A DNA stretch of 64,000 nucleotides from Dendrolimus kikuchii (GCA_019925095.2 CM034406.1:15100388-15164387), one strand, 5' to 3'. Counted from the first letter of the stretch, positions 32,763-43,332 are shown. A program made the numbers and translations. The notes: generated from the sequence alone by a model not told the origin.

Positions 32763-32895
32763 GAATTGTTTTGAGGCCCAATTCTGCTATTGCAATCTCG
32801 TCAAAATCGCCAGACACTATCGCCTCAATCGTAGGATTGCCCAATTTCGGTATTCTGGTAACTCCAAAGGCGTGCCCGTGACACGCCACTCGGGT
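32763..32895 (-). repeat. Repeat F, copy 2
   Basis: Inverted relative to copy 1. On the minus strand it is open and reads VACHGHAFGVTRIPKLGNPTI...DFDEIAIAELG. Differences from copy 1 are mostly substitutions that keep the frame. Confidence 0.55.
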
Positions 32896-33114
32896 ATCTT
32901 TGTAAATATTCTTGTAAAGCGCAATAAATGCTTAAAATGTTGGTAGCTTTTAAATATTCATTTCGGCTAACGCCAACTGTTATGATGGAAGTATAATTTT
33001 TTATCTGCTATTATTCCGTCGCGATAATGTCGAAAAGATATTCTTTATTTAGTTGAATACAAATTTTCAACACTCTCGGAATGGAATCGTACTTAGAATA
33101 TCTTCGTGACGTCA

Positions 33115-33420
33115 AGATATTGAAGTAGCAGATTGGCCCCCCACCCCAGGCCGTGCGGTAGCTGCGCCAGCTACCATAGTCGTGTCTGGTTAATGGTAAC
33201 CATCCAGGTATCAACGTATACGACCTCTTACACTACTGGTCAGTATCATCTCCTAGGATGCCACAGACATCACGTCCAGTCTCTTGCCGTCGTCGCGGCA
33301 CAGTCCATTCTGCTCAAGAATGACCAGTATCCCGGCGGTGATAAGAGCACGGCGGATGATGTCGACTAGAACCGCATGGGTTGGTATTCTACCACCGCTC
33401 CTCAAGGACAAATGTAATCC
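33115..33420 (-). pseudogene. Second copy of the 15.4-kb retroelement endonuclease-like relic
   Basis: Minus strand reads AVLVDIIRRALITAGILVIL, EQNGLCRDDGKRLDVMS and, further on in decayed form, TTMVAGAATARPG. This is parallel to IIRWALVSVGVPAVLEPNGL, RDDSKRPDGMS and the later segment of the copy at 15370-15929. It is interrupted at 33420 by a Fam-B element. Confidence 0.5.
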
Positions 33421-33683
33421 CTTTTTTTTATTGCAAAGCTGACAGAGAGACATAAGGCCTACGAAATAGAAAGCGGTTACCGTAGCCATTAGATATTTGT
33501 AACACCAGGTGCGTAGCCAACCTTTTGCCAGCCTTTAGGCCTTTAGCCTTTAGGAAGGGATAGAAGGGATAGGGTACTGTAATGGGAGGGGGAGAATCAG
33601 ACAGAAAGAATGAGATATGAAAGTGATAGAAGAAGAGGTAAGTGAGCCATCGGAACTCTCACTTATCGCATGAAATATAATTA
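33421..33683 (+). mobile_element. Fam-B, left part
   Basis: T-run, TTGCAAAGCTGACAGAGAGA, GCGGTTACCGTAGCCATTAG, the GGGATAGAAGGGATAGGG purine tract, GTGAGCCATCGGAACTCTCA and CGCATGAAATATAATTAA. The element is then interrupted by Fam-A and resumes at 33960. Confidence 0.65.
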
Positions 33684-33958
33684 ACTTTTTTTATTGCATG
33701 AGTATAGCAGACAGGCAGACGGCCCACCTGATGCAAATGAGTTACCAATGTGCTGTCCCTCTTTAAAGGGAGACTGGAACTTGGCCTCTAATACCGGAAC
33801 ACAACTCAAGGTTGTTATGGCGGTATACTCTAAATCAGGGGCAGTGACCATCCACACGGGCAAGTACCCTATCACCTGGCTGTAGATTGTTTTATCGTTT
33901 ATTACGACAGGCTCCCGGCCGTAGGAAATCGTATTCTATCTCCGTTACTTCACGGATA
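33684..33958 (-). mobile_element. Fam-A inserted into Fam-B
   Basis: Antisense, with a small internal deletion after ACCTGATGCAAATGAGTTACC. Ends CCGTTACTTCACGGATAG. The surrounding Fam-B sequence continues on the far side, so this insertion is younger than its host. Confidence 0.8.
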
Positions 33959-33959
33959 G

Positions 33960-34048
33960 CTTAAGGCATTTCACGCTGATATTCTGTGAGAGCTGAAATC
34001 ATAAGAATATATCCAGCATCTCTCTAGCACGTCAAGATTTATATTAAT
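33960..34048 (+). mobile_element. Fam-B, right part
   Basis: TTAAGGCATTTCACGCTGAT, TCTGTGAGAGC and ATATATCCAGCATCTCTC continue the order seen at 21240-21360 and 43220-43330. It is cut by the RTE fragment that follows. Confidence 0.55.
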
Positions 34049-34050
34049 GA

Positions 34051-34469
34051 GACATGCACGCTCGTCTGTTCTTAAGGCTCCTAACATCACCTTCTGCTAG
34101 TACACGATCAATTTGATCATGGAAAGTGTGTCGTGGCCTTCCACGACCTCTGCATCCATCCACTTTTGCATTGTATATCTGTTTATTCATTCTTTCATCA
34201 TGCATTCTTTCCACATGCCCGAACCACCGGAGCATTCCTTTCCTTACCTTCACCCCGACACTCTCTTTCAGACCAACTCTCTTTCTTACCTCGGTATTAC
34301 GAACGCGGTCCGCGAGCGTCACTCCGCAGATTTTGCGCAGTGCTCGCATCTCGACCGCGTTTACTCTACTTTCATGCTCTTTCTTCCATACCCAACTCTC
34401 GCTTCCATACGTGAGCGTAGGTACCAGCACCGCGTTGTGTACGGCGAGCTGGGCCTTCTGGCTGAGAAA
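34051..34469 (-). mobile_element. RTE LINE internal fragment lacking its 3' end
   Basis: Matches RTE ~27,640-28,057 on the minus strand (LVPTLTYGSESWVWKKEHES to KNRRACM) in a single open frame. Unlike all other copies it lacks the last ~120 bp and the (ATGT)n tail, and no TSD was seen. It therefore cannot be a simple 5'-truncated insertion. Confidence 0.85.
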
Positions 34470-35194
34470 TAAAGTATTATCTAAATAATTTTAAGATTAT
34501 TCACCGACTGAAAAAGGGAACAAAATAATAATTAAGTTATATACTTTAACATTGTATTGTGAGATACTGATGATAATCTAGACAGCACGTGGAGTAGCAT
34601 GCGCTACCGCAGCATTGTCACGAGGCAGCCCATGGGGCATTGCTCATGCGATGTAAATTGCACATAAAGGCAAGTTGCAACAATGCTGATTACATTCCTA
34701 GAATGATTAACACTAGATTCCAACAAATCTGGTAAGCGCCATCCTATACCAAACGTTCCGGAGACTGGTGTCCACTTTTTCGTCATTTGATGATGGTATA
34801 ATAGAAAATAACCAAAAATTTTCCACAATTCAAAAGTTACTCAATGGATTTTACCGGAATTATTTGAAAGTATTTTTCAAAGGTTAGTGTCTTGCATTAC
34901 TTAGCTTGTTTAACATAAATTACTATTTGTCTTTAAATAAAAATCAGTAATATAATTAAAATGTATTTCTATTGTAATATATGTCAATATAATATGCTTG
35001 TCATGTAATAAAACTATATTTATATGACTAGCTGCTACCCGTGATTTCGTCTGCGTAAAATTTAATTTAAATACTTTGCCTTCCGGTGCGGCAAGAGCGG
35101 CAGCATGCGCGTTAATGAATTCTTTGAAAAGTTATTGTATAACAACTACTATATATATTTATAAAAAAAGCCTGAGATAGATAACTAATTATAA
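34470..35194. other. No feature recognised
   Basis: AT-rich. Around 35030-35060, CTAGCTGCTACCCGTGATTT CGTCTGCG resembles the start of the element inserted in repeat E at 52.65 kb. Otherwise nothing. Confidence 0.3.
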
Positions 35195-35752
35195 TGTTTT
35201 TTTTTATAATAAAACTACGTTATAACGGTTTTAAGTACGATAATTTCGGCCACTTTTGAGTGGCCGTGATCACGGACCATTCTATCCGTGCAGGAACGGA
35301 GAAAGTATACAATTTCCTGCGGCCGGGCGGCCTGTCGTAAGAGGCGACAAAACAACCCACAGCCAGGTGGTAGGGCATTTGCCCGACTGGAGGGCTACCA
35401 CGTCTAGTCTAGAGTATGCCGCCATAACAACCTTGAGTTGTGTTCCGGCATTAGTGACCAGGTTCCAGTCTCCCTTAAGAGGCATCAGCGCATTTATAGC
35501 ACCTTTGGTATTGCAAATATCCATAGGCGATGGTAAACGCTTTCCATGAAGTGGGCCGTGTGCCTGTCTGCTGAACTCCTGCAATAAAAAATAAAACGGA
35601 AGACAAAGATCTCAGGTGTCAATGAGTATTATTAAAGTTTTATTAAGCCTACCGCCAACTTGTTAATTTTAATTTTGTTCATGGTTTTTACTTGCTCTAT
35701 GGGAGCCTAATCTAATTTACCACCGCTTCAAGTCACAACATGTTGCGAAGAA
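35195..35752. mobile_element. Penelope-like element fragment interrupted by Fam-A
   Basis: 35195-35283 carries the Penelope terminal repeat (AATAAAACTACGTTATAACG, TTTCGGCCAC, GTGGCCGTGATCACGGA). After the Fam-A insertion, 35597-35752 continues with AAGACAAAGATCTCAGGTGT, TTTAGCC-like text and the complement of the 57.98-58.11-kb 3' region (GGGAGCCTAATCTAATTTAC, ACATGTTGCGAAG). A deletion removed CCGACG in the hammerhead-like segment. Confidence 0.7.
35284..35594 (+). mobile_element. Fam-A inserted into a Penelope-like element
   Basis: Full-length sense copy. The intact host sequence at 57.5 kb reads GATCACGGAAGACAAAG. Here CACGGA lies before and ACGGAAGAC after the insert, suggesting a 4-5-bp duplication (ACGGA) beside the A-tail. 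Confidence 0.88.
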
Positions 35753-36378
35753 TTACTAAAGGCCGATATTTCAATCATCAGATAAAAGTTATCAGTCTAA
35801 TAAATTATAACCGGACTAGATTAAAAAAAAATCAGGACAGAAACAGGTGGCGTGTTCTCGTTTCGGAAGCCAAGACAAATTTTGGGTCGCTGAGCCAACG
35901 GAGTTAGTTTGTTAGTTTGAGCTAGATTAAAAAATAACACAAATCAACCGTTTCATTCATGTTATAAATAATAGCAGTAATGGAATAAAATAAATGTAAA
36001 ATGCAAAGTATGACATAAACTTGACACGCTAACGTCGTTGTAACGTCAGGAGGGACGAATAAAAATCATAATTTATTTTTGCTTACACGATAAATTTTTG
36101 GATAAAATTTTACTTAAGTCTAAGATGATTAATATACGAGTAAAACCTTTTCCACTGTAACATCTGACTTTGAATGTAGCTTAGGTTGTCGAAGGGCCGA
36201 TTTTTCAATCATCTCTGTTTTCTCCAGAATTGGTGATACATATAATCGTATTTTCAACGATATTGATCCTTTTTTGGGAACAAAGACTATATCCTTGAGG
36301 AAGTTATTACAGAGCTTGCTTGATAAAATAAATATACGAATTTTTATTAATAAACTAATTTATTTATATATATAATTG
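35753..36378. other. No feature recognised
   Basis: AT-rich. No supported open frame. Confidence 0.3.
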
Positions 36379-36425
36379 TGTATTCTATCACTGGCGTGAA
36401 GTTATTTATGTATGTATTCTATCAC
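36379..36425 (+). mobile_element. Micro RTE insertion: ~21 bp with 13-bp TSD
   Basis: TGTATTCTATCAC occurs at 36379-36391 and again at 36413-36425. Between them lie only ~21 bp (TGGCGTGAAGTTATTTATGTA), which are the last bases of the RTE coding region, its stop, AGTT and the ATGT tail, with one substitution. It is the most extreme 5' truncation in the window. Confidence 0.8.
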
Positions 36426-36612
36426 GAATATAATATTACATTGTTTAGCTTTTTATATTCGTATTATTGTATATTACACATTAAATTTATATGATTAGTT
36501 TTTACGTATGTCGTGGTCTCCAGTAACTGAAGGATCAGATTGATTAAAAATTTAAGGTTATGTATATTTTTACAAATGTGTTATGTGTAGCTTTTGTTGG
36601 AGATTCTGATAA

Positions 36613-36823
36613 TCTTTATATATAAAAATGAATGTTTGTCTGTATTTCCTTTATAGAATCGTAAACTATACATTTGATCATGTGATGATCTTTAGCAAAG
36701 TTGTTGTGCATGAGCTAAAGAAGGTTTCTGAGTTGGTTCACAATTGGACCCGGTAGGTGGCGCTGCTGTCGGCATATCGATTGAAACTTTTCCGGGCAGG
36801 ACGACGTCTGCCGGGACAGCTAG
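36613..36823 (+). mobile_element. H1 Helitron-like element, variant
   Basis: A|TCTTTATATATAAAAATGAA at the start and CCGGGACAGCTAG|T at the end. It has the best subterminal hairpin of the family (GGCAG-gacgacgt-CTGCC) about 11 nt before CTAG. The central part differs from other H1 copies. Confidence 0.7.
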
Positions 36824-37673
36824 TAATAAATAAATCAGACAATAGTTATCAGTGAAATAAATTTTAATCGAACTATATCAATACTAACACAATTCAACCG
36901 TTTTAATCATGCAACTGTCCTTTTTAATTTTCCCACGTTGTATTTTATTCTTTGGATATTAACTGGTGATTGAAAAATCGGTCCTTTGACGTTTAAACAT
37001 CATTTATCAGTGTTATTCATTGCAAACATCCAGCTAGTAATGCACAAAAATGATCTTATAAAAAAAATGTATATAAGCCGCGCACAGAAGCTTTGCCGAT
37101 GACTACTTATTATTATTGTATTGTATTATTTACTATTATTGTATATACTTATCTAAAGTATATACAATAATAAGCTAAAATAATAGATTTAGTGCAACAA
37201 CTATTTATGTAACCTTTTTGTCAACTCTATTTCGACCATCGACGCGTGACATCATGTAGTATCGGGAAACTTTCTGCGCACGAGTAGTACATAGACGAAC
37301 GCTAGTATACTTGTCTGGTTTATACTAGATGTTTATAAGCTGTTGGTTTTTTTATAAATAAATATCAAGCAGGAAAGTCGGTCGAATATCTCCGAGCCAC
37401 TTAAGTTTATGAATTTCCAAGATATACATAAATAACAATGCTGTATAGGAATATTATTACGCACTTTTGAAGATATTGAAAATTATGTTTTGACATGTTT
37501 CCCTGATTAATGTATTTTATGAATAAATTTATAAACACGTTGTTACCCAGAATTTGTACTGATGTAACAATACTGTTTTATTGCGTTTATTACAGATGTT
37601 GTTATATAGATGAATGAAAGCAATAATAAAGAAAGTCAATAATTTTAATAAACCCGGACAGAATCCGGATTGT
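36824..37673. other. No feature recognised
   Basis: AT-rich, with a short palindrome near 37130-37170 (TATTGTATATACTT...AAGTATATACAATA). No gene. Confidence 0.35.
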
Positions 37674-37985
37674 ATCCGTGCAGGAACGGAGAAAGAATAC
37701 AATTTCCTGCGGCCAGGCGGCCTGTCGTAAGAGGCGACTAAACAACCCACAGCCAGGTGGTAGGGTATTTGCTCGACTGGATGGCGACCACCCCTGGTCT
37801 AGAGTATGCCGCCATAACAACATTGTGTTGTGTTCCGGCATTAGTGACCAGGTTCCAGTCTCCTTTAAGAGAGCAGCAGCGCATTTGTAGTACCTTTGGT
37901 GTTGCAAATGTCCATAGGCGATGGTAACCGCTTTCCATCAAGTGGGCCGTCTGCCTGTCTGCTGAACTCCTGCAATAAAATTAAA
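37674..37985 (+). mobile_element. Fam-A, full length
   Basis: Starts ATCCGTGCAGGAACGGAG, all internal blocks present, ends CTCCTGCAATAAAATTAAAA. Close to consensus. Confidence 0.9.
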
Positions 37986-38084
37986 ATAAAAAAAACAAAC
38001 AGATATCACTAAATTGATTTAAGCTATGAATACGACGAAGTGTATCTTAAAAAAAAAAGAATATTAATACATTAAGATATTAAG

Positions 38085-38355
38085 TCGTGGTAGCGTAATG
38101 CCTAGCGCATGCATCCCGAACTAACGCACGAGCGGAACGCATGCACCATTTAGGTCAGAAATGCATATTGTTAAAATTACCACGTGCTAACAACGGTGAA
38201 GGAAAACATTGTGATTAAACCTGCAAATCGAGATAACCGATGTGTTCCACCTCCTAAGCCGCCTTGGACATGCGTGGCGAGTATATTGTCTATTCCCCAA
38301 TAGTGGGAGGCCCGAGCTCAGCAGTGGGACATTTATAGGCTGTTGTTATAAGATT
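38085..38355 (+). mobile_element. tSINE copy
   Basis: GTCGTGGTAGCGTAATGCCT (A box). The B-box segment is damaged or deleted. The body TGCATATTGTTAAAATTACC, GTGCTAACAACGGTGAAGG and the end CTCAGCAGTGGGACATTTAT are intact. Confidence 0.8.
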
Positions 38356-38387
38356 ATGTCTCATCACTCACTACATATATAATAGAA

Positions 38388-38765
38388 TATACTTTATTGC
38401 ATAACATTAAGATACAGATGACTAAACAGATATACAATGCAAAAGTGGATGGATGCAGAAGTCGTGGAAGGCCACGACACACCCTCCATGATCAAATTGA
38501 TCGTGTACTAGCGGAGGGTGATGTCAGGAGCCTTAAGAACAGACGAGCGTGCATGACAAGAGCTATGAATGTCAAAGAAGCAAGTGAGGTGTGTAAGAAT
38601 AAGCCTAAATGGCGCTCTGTCGTTCGTGCCTACCCCGCAAGGGAACTGGCGTGAAGTTATGTATGTATGTATGTATTAAGATACAATTCAAGAAGTTTAA
38701 GTACAGAAGACAATGGGCGGCCTTATCACTAAAAGCAATTTCTTCCAGACAACCTTAGGATGGAT
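38388..38765 (-). mobile_element. CR1-like LINE 3' tail, split by an RTE
   Basis: 38388-38416 (AGAATATACTTTATTGCATA...) and 38675-38765 (GACAATGGGCGGCCTTATCA, TTCTTCCAGACAACCTTAGG) together form the complement of the tail at 29760-29887. The RTE at 38417 interrupts it. After removal of the RTE and one TSD copy the tail is continuous. Confidence 0.7.
38417..38674 (+). mobile_element. RTE LINE, 5'-truncated 258-bp copy
   Basis: Sense copy from GATGACTAAACAGATATACA to (ATGT)n, flanked by a perfect 11-bp TSD ATTAAGATACA (38406-38416 and 38675-38685). Differs from the full-length element at only a few positions. Open to the ARELA terminus. Confidence 0.93.
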
Positions 38766-39495
38766 TAGAAAATATTGTGTAACATCTGGGTTTTGCATAT
38801 AACTAAAATAAAAAAGTATATATATAAAATTTTGAAAAGGCAAGTATAATAAAGAGACATAGAAATAAGACACATATGTATATATAATACTCATAGTAAT
38901 ATTGTATAGAATTACGCGGTGTCCTTCTGTCGCTATATTTCAGGGCCCCGAGACATGCGCGAGCTTTTCGCCGCGACCCCAACTGACATGAGCGCCCGCC
39001 TTTACGGGCAAGTCTCTATTGCTTCAATCCGTGATTGAGAGAGGCGCTGGCGGAACACCAAAACGCCCACTACTCAGCACCCCGACTTTTGAGCCAAAAA
39101 CTGTAAGTTGAGAAATGGCTTCGAAAAGCGTTATATTTTTCTATTACAAAATGGAAAACATCAGCCCTAAATTCTGTCTGGAAGACAAGAAATATTAAAA
39201 ATAAGGTCACAGATGAAATAAGTTTCGATTAGCATAATCGATTTATGTGAACTAGTGGTCGCCCGTGGTCGAAATTCCACCATGATAATTAATTTAAATT
39301 ACAAGTTTGAACATTATTAAGGTTCTGTTGTCAAAGACTACATTTCTATAATCACAGATTTCGCCAAGGCTTACTTTAACAATAAACAAAAGAGTATATG
39401 CGTGTGTGTGTCAAATACATGGTAGTGCGTGTAATGTTTTTTTTTTATTGATGTATTTGTTATGCATAATTTTAAAAAATATTAGCAGTCTGCAC
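38766..39495. other. Unassigned, with a GC-richer block
   Basis: 38940-39110 is GC-rich (CAGGGCCCCGAGACATGCGC, CGCCGCGACCCCAACTGAC) and resembles the 3' non-coding DNA of the R1-like relics in composition only. The rest is AT-rich with no features. Confidence 0.3.
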
Positions 39496-39499
39496 TCCT

Positions 39500-39702
39500 C
39501 TATGTCTATTCTATTAAACTAAGTTTGTGAGTTTGTGACGTTGTAGGGGGTAATCTCTGGATCTACCAAACCGATTTTAAAAATTCTTTTACTGTTCGAA
39601 AGCTACGTTAACAGGGAGTGTCATAGATTATAATATAACATGACACTATATACCACGAGAGCGAGATAGAGCGCGGGTGAAACTGCGCCGGGCCGGTAGT
39701 AA
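39500..39702 (+). mobile_element. H3-like repeat, diverged
   Basis: TCTATTCTATTAAACTAAG near the start, GGATCTACCAAACCGATTTT, ACTGTTCGAAAGCTACGTTA and a GC-rich end GCGCGGGTGAAACTGCGCCG before GGTAGT. It resembles H3 and related CTAGT-ending repeats, but the CTAG end is not exact. Confidence 0.4.
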
Positions 39703-39809
39703 ACTATAAGTGTGCAAAATTTTATACTCTTCCGTCCGCGCAATTTCCGTAAAAAGGGGTACAAAGTTTTTGCTGTTTTTGTGTATTCTATATATAGACT
39801 TAACAGACT

Positions 39810-39992
39810 TGAAAGAAAGAAAGAAAGAAAGAAAGAAAATATTTTATTTAGGACAAAAACTAAATTAATGTAAATAGAAAAAGAAAAAAAAGAAAATAAG
39901 TCCTAAATTGGACCCAGTCTCAGCATAATGCTAGCCAACAAGGACTAGCGCTGTTCTTCCGTCTGGGCCCAAAAAGTGAAGTCACGGTGGAC
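39810..39992 (-). mobile_element. Unclassified LINE-like 3' tail with (GAAA)n
   Basis: (GAAA)6 at 39810-39838, then TTTATTTAGGACAAAAACTA, TTGGACCCAGTCTCAGCATA and GCTAGCCAACAAGGACTAGC. Antisense relative to the (TTTC)n-ended sequence at 20745-20945. Confidence 0.45.
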
Positions 39993-40520
39993 AATACAAC
40001 ACATAACAACAAATAAATATATGGAATAATGCAGTTTGTTAAAGTTGAATGAAATGTAGACTAAATATACATAGATATACAACTTCGTTGTTATCGCTTA
40101 AAATAAATCATTGTTCTATGTTTGCCCTGTCTAAAATTTCATAGAATTTTTCCGGCGGATCGGATGAAACGAACGACAAAAGACGTTTGAGAGCAAGGCC
40201 TCTGTCTCCTTATATATACCTACCTTCTCAAATGTTACCTCACGTAAGTGCCAACACAACAAAAAGTGATTATTATTATCAACATTAAACCTTTTGTTCG
40301 TATATGATGTTTATCTTCAAGGAAAGTAATCTAACACCTTGGCAACGACTGAGTGGTCCTTATGGAGCCTTTGTTGAATCACCTTGACTTTACATCAGCA
40401 TGGTCACAAGGCTTAAGTAGCTTAGTGAATAACGCATCCAATGAAACGGGTACGAAACCTGGCTGGTAATTATCTACCGCGTATGCAATTTTTTGTGCAA
40501 TACCGACCACTACGTGATCG
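39993..40520. other. No feature recognised
   Basis: Mixed AT-rich sequence, no open frame or repeat that I can support. Confidence 0.3.
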
Positions 40521-40902
40521 TCTATAGTATTATAAAGTTTTAAAAGTGTAGTATTTTGTTTATTACATTTTTTTGTTGGTCTGTTTCTTTGGGATTCACT
40601 TAAAAACTACTAGGGACGTTTTCGAGATGATTTCCGCTCATCTTTCTACCTATATAGTAAATTTCCGGACTTACAATCTGCGGTACTTTATATTCCGAGA
40701 ATTTTGTGGAAATTTTCTCGGGAGAGGTTTAAAGTGGCCAGGTCAAAAAAATATTTTAAATAGTTTTATGGGAATTTCCGGGACTCATTTATATTCATGT
40801 TAAAAAATCCATTATCCTACTGAAAATAACCTTAGATTTTATATTTAACAAAATAATTGTAATCTTTGTAACAAAGTGGACAAAGTCGCAAGCAAATGCT
40901 AG
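40521..40902 (+). mobile_element. H2 Helitron-like element without H1
   Basis: TCTATAGTATTATAAAGTTT to GTCGCAAGCAAATGCTAG|T. Shares TTGGGATTCAC, TCTGCGGTACTTTATATTCC and GGACAAAGTCGC with the copies at 6.5 and 19.0 kb. It shows that H2 exists independently of H1. Confidence 0.5.
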
Positions 40903-40983
40903 TGTGATATATAATAATGTTCAGACAGACAACTCAAGATCGACGTTTTCCTCCCAATCGTAATGATCATCGGGGTGGTGAGA

Positions 40984-41135
40984 AGTTCTTTTATGGCCGG
41001 TTCCTATATCTTACTATTCATTTACTTGCCCCTATCATCGATGGAATTTTAAAATTACTTGTATAGGTCTTATGTCAAATTTTAACCGACAATAAGGCAA
41101 ATGAACGGTCGATAACATATAGAAACCGGGCCGTA
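40984..41135 (+). mobile_element. MITE-M, palindromic, ~150 bp
   Basis: TATGGCCGGTTCCTATATCT at the left pairs imperfectly with GTTTCTATATG...GGGCCGTA (reversed) at the right, forming ~40-bp inverted termini. The centre contains TGTCAAATTTTAACCGACAA. Fragments lie at 1.98, 42.0, 47.8 and 59.15 kb. Confidence 0.55.
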
Positions 41136-41293
41136 AGAGGCGACTTAAATTTTGTTTTAAAGATGTTAACAAACAAAAAGAAGACCAATTTGCATATACA
41201 TTTCTAAATAATAAAAAAAAACTAATACTTGTGAAAATAAAATCATGAAACCTTGTTTGAATTAAAATAAGGTTTTTGTAAAACATTCGTATT

Positions 41294-41606
41294 TTCCGTG
41301 CAGGAACGGAGAAAGAATAGAATTTCCTGCGGCCGGGCGGCCTGTCGTAAGAGGCGACTTAATAACCCACAGCTAGGTGGTAGGGCATTTTCCCGACTGG
41401 ATGGCTACCACCCCTGGTCTAAAATATGTCGCCATAACAACCTTGAGTTGTGTTTCTGCATTAGTGACCAGGTTCCAGTTTCCCTTCAGAGCGCAGCAGC
41501 GCATTTGTAGCAACTTTGGTGTTGCAAATGTCCATAGGCGATGGTAACCGCTTTCCATTAAGTGGGCCGTCTGCCTGTCTGCTGATCTCCGGCAATAAAA
41601 AAAATA
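41294..41606 (+). mobile_element. Fam-A, full length
   Basis: TCCGTGCAGGAACGGAGAAA to CTCCGGCAATAAAAAAAATA. Carries a few private substitutions such as CATTTTCCCGACTGG. Confidence 0.9.
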
Positions 41607-41867
41607 AAAATTTTTTTTTGTTGAGATTTGTGTAATACAGCTTCCTCGTAAATAAACTCTGTCAAATTATATTTTTATACTTTCTTCTGTTTACCACCGC
41701 ACCGCAAGCCACCGGCTGGGAGTTCATCCCCACTACCTTGAGCCGCTTCGCTCTTGTACGCATCGATTCTCTAGAACGTTTCTCATGCGTACCGTGGGGA
41801 TTTAAAAGGAGCCCCCAGCCGTGGTTTTCCAACAGCACTACAATATGGGGGTTTTTAAAATGGGTGT

Positions 41868-41993
41868 CATAAAATTTCTTCGAGACCGGCAGAGCGATGG
41901 TTACATCTCTGGTGCTGTAAACGTGCATAGGCGACGATAGCCGCTTTCCATCAGGTGGACCATCTGCCTGTGTGCTGTACTCCATTACAAAAA
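41868..41993 (+). mobile_element. Fam-A, 5'-truncated
   Basis: 3' part only: GCATAGGCGACGATAGCCGC, TTTCCATCAGGTGGACCATC, TGCCTGTGTGCTGTACTCC, then a short A-run. It is immediately followed by a MITE-M fragment. Confidence 0.65.
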
Positions 41994-41997
41994 TCTG

Positions 41998-42072
41998 CTG
42001 TCAAATTTTAACCAATAGTAAGGAAAATTAACGGTCGGTAAGATATTGTAACCGGCCATTAGGTAGTTCCTT
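41998..42072. mobile_element. MITE-M fragment
   Basis: TGTCAAATTTTAACCAATAG, AACGGTCGGTAAGATATTGT and AACCGGCCATTAGG match the right half of MITE-M at 41.1 kb. Confidence 0.5.
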
Positions 42073-42479
42073 AACAGTGCATTTTTGAGTTTAAGGCGCA
42101 TGTTATTTACACCATTATCCCTTTTATGTGGATAAAATAACGTAGATAGCCTTGGTCCTTACACAAGCCAGCTTTCTTTATATACCTCAAAATAGATCTT
42201 ATTACGTGCTTTCTTCATAAAGTTGCCAAACAAACCTTGACCACGTATTAACGAAGATCTTGAGTATCGTATAAAAGGACGCAAAAGCCCTTTGACAACA
42301 CAACCCCTGTAATTGATTGATTGACCTTCGATGTGTAGTAACAAGCTTTGATAATCATAAATGTTTTATTAATTGCTGTTTAACAATGTTGCTGTATAGA
42401 AAAAAATAATAACATTTGTGTTATTGAGCTTGTGGATCATACCGAAAATCCCAACAAGTCGCCTATTTTGACAAATTTT
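42073..42479. other. No feature recognised
   Basis: AT-rich; no supported open frame. Confidence 0.3.
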
Positions 42480-42480
42480 T

Positions 42481-42790
42481 ATCCGTGCAGGAACGCAGAA
42501 AGAATACAATTTCCTGCGGCCGGGCGGCCTGTCGTAAGAGGCGACTTAACAACCCACAGCCAGGTGGTAGGGCATTTGCCCGACTGGATGGCTACCACCA
42601 CTGGTCTAAAGTATGTCGCCATAACAACCTTGAGTTGTGTTCCGGCATTAGTGACCAGGTTCCACTCTCCCTTAAGAGAGCAGCAGCGCATTTGAAGCAA
42701 GTTTGGTGTTGCAACTGTCCATAGGCGATGGTAACAGCTTTCCATCGAGTGGGCCGTCTGCCTGTCTGCTGATCTCCTGCAATAAAAAAA
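42481..42790 (+). mobile_element. Fam-A, full length
   Basis: ATCCGTGCAGGAACGCAGAA to CTCCTGCAATAAAAAAAAAT. Nearly identical to the consensus. Confidence 0.9.
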
Positions 42791-43024
42791 AATATGCACT
42801 AGAGGATTCAGGCGACAAAAGAAATGTCAAAATGTGAATATTATTATATAGTTGGTATATAAATGTAGGTAAGTGAAATAGATCAAATAAGTGTCTAGGT
42901 ACACAATGCGTTGCGCGCTGCATTGACGGTCACACGAACGTTGCGGCGTCGAAGACTGTTACACTTATAGATACCGCGGCAGTTACACTGCAGTAGTGAG
43001 ACTATAATTTAGCAGTAATACATT

Positions 43025-43332
43025 TCTCTTTTTTAATGTGAAGCTGGGAAATAGGCACACGGCTCAGCTCATAGAAAGTGATGAGATAAAGAGGATGAAA
43101 TAGGGGGATGGGATATGGAATTTGAATGTGGCCCTATCACACTCAGATTCGACAGGGGAATCGCGAAGTGGGACATCGGCGACAACTCTCATTCATTGCA
43201 CGAAACAAGTAGAGCTCAAGAATAACCAGTTCACGCTGGTATTAATTATATTATGTCAGAGCATGGTATTATACCGGTCGAACCGGCCTTAAGACCTGTA
43301 ATCGAGATAATGATTCCAGCATGGCTCTACCA
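43025..43332 (+). mobile_element. Fam-B, full length or nearly so
   Basis: TTTTAATGTGAAGCTGGG, GATGAAATAGGGGGATGGG, ACTCTCATTCATTGCACGAA, ATAATGATTCCAGCATGGCT and CTACCACG. It abuts the poly-T end of an R1-like LINE, which may have inserted at its edge. Confidence 0.6.

Noticed and set aside
41373..41558. Repeated proteins of the type MESGYHRLWTFATPK...
   Set aside because: Antisense reading of Fam-A, seen at every Fam-A copy; a familiar artefact in lepidopteran gene predictions, not a gene.
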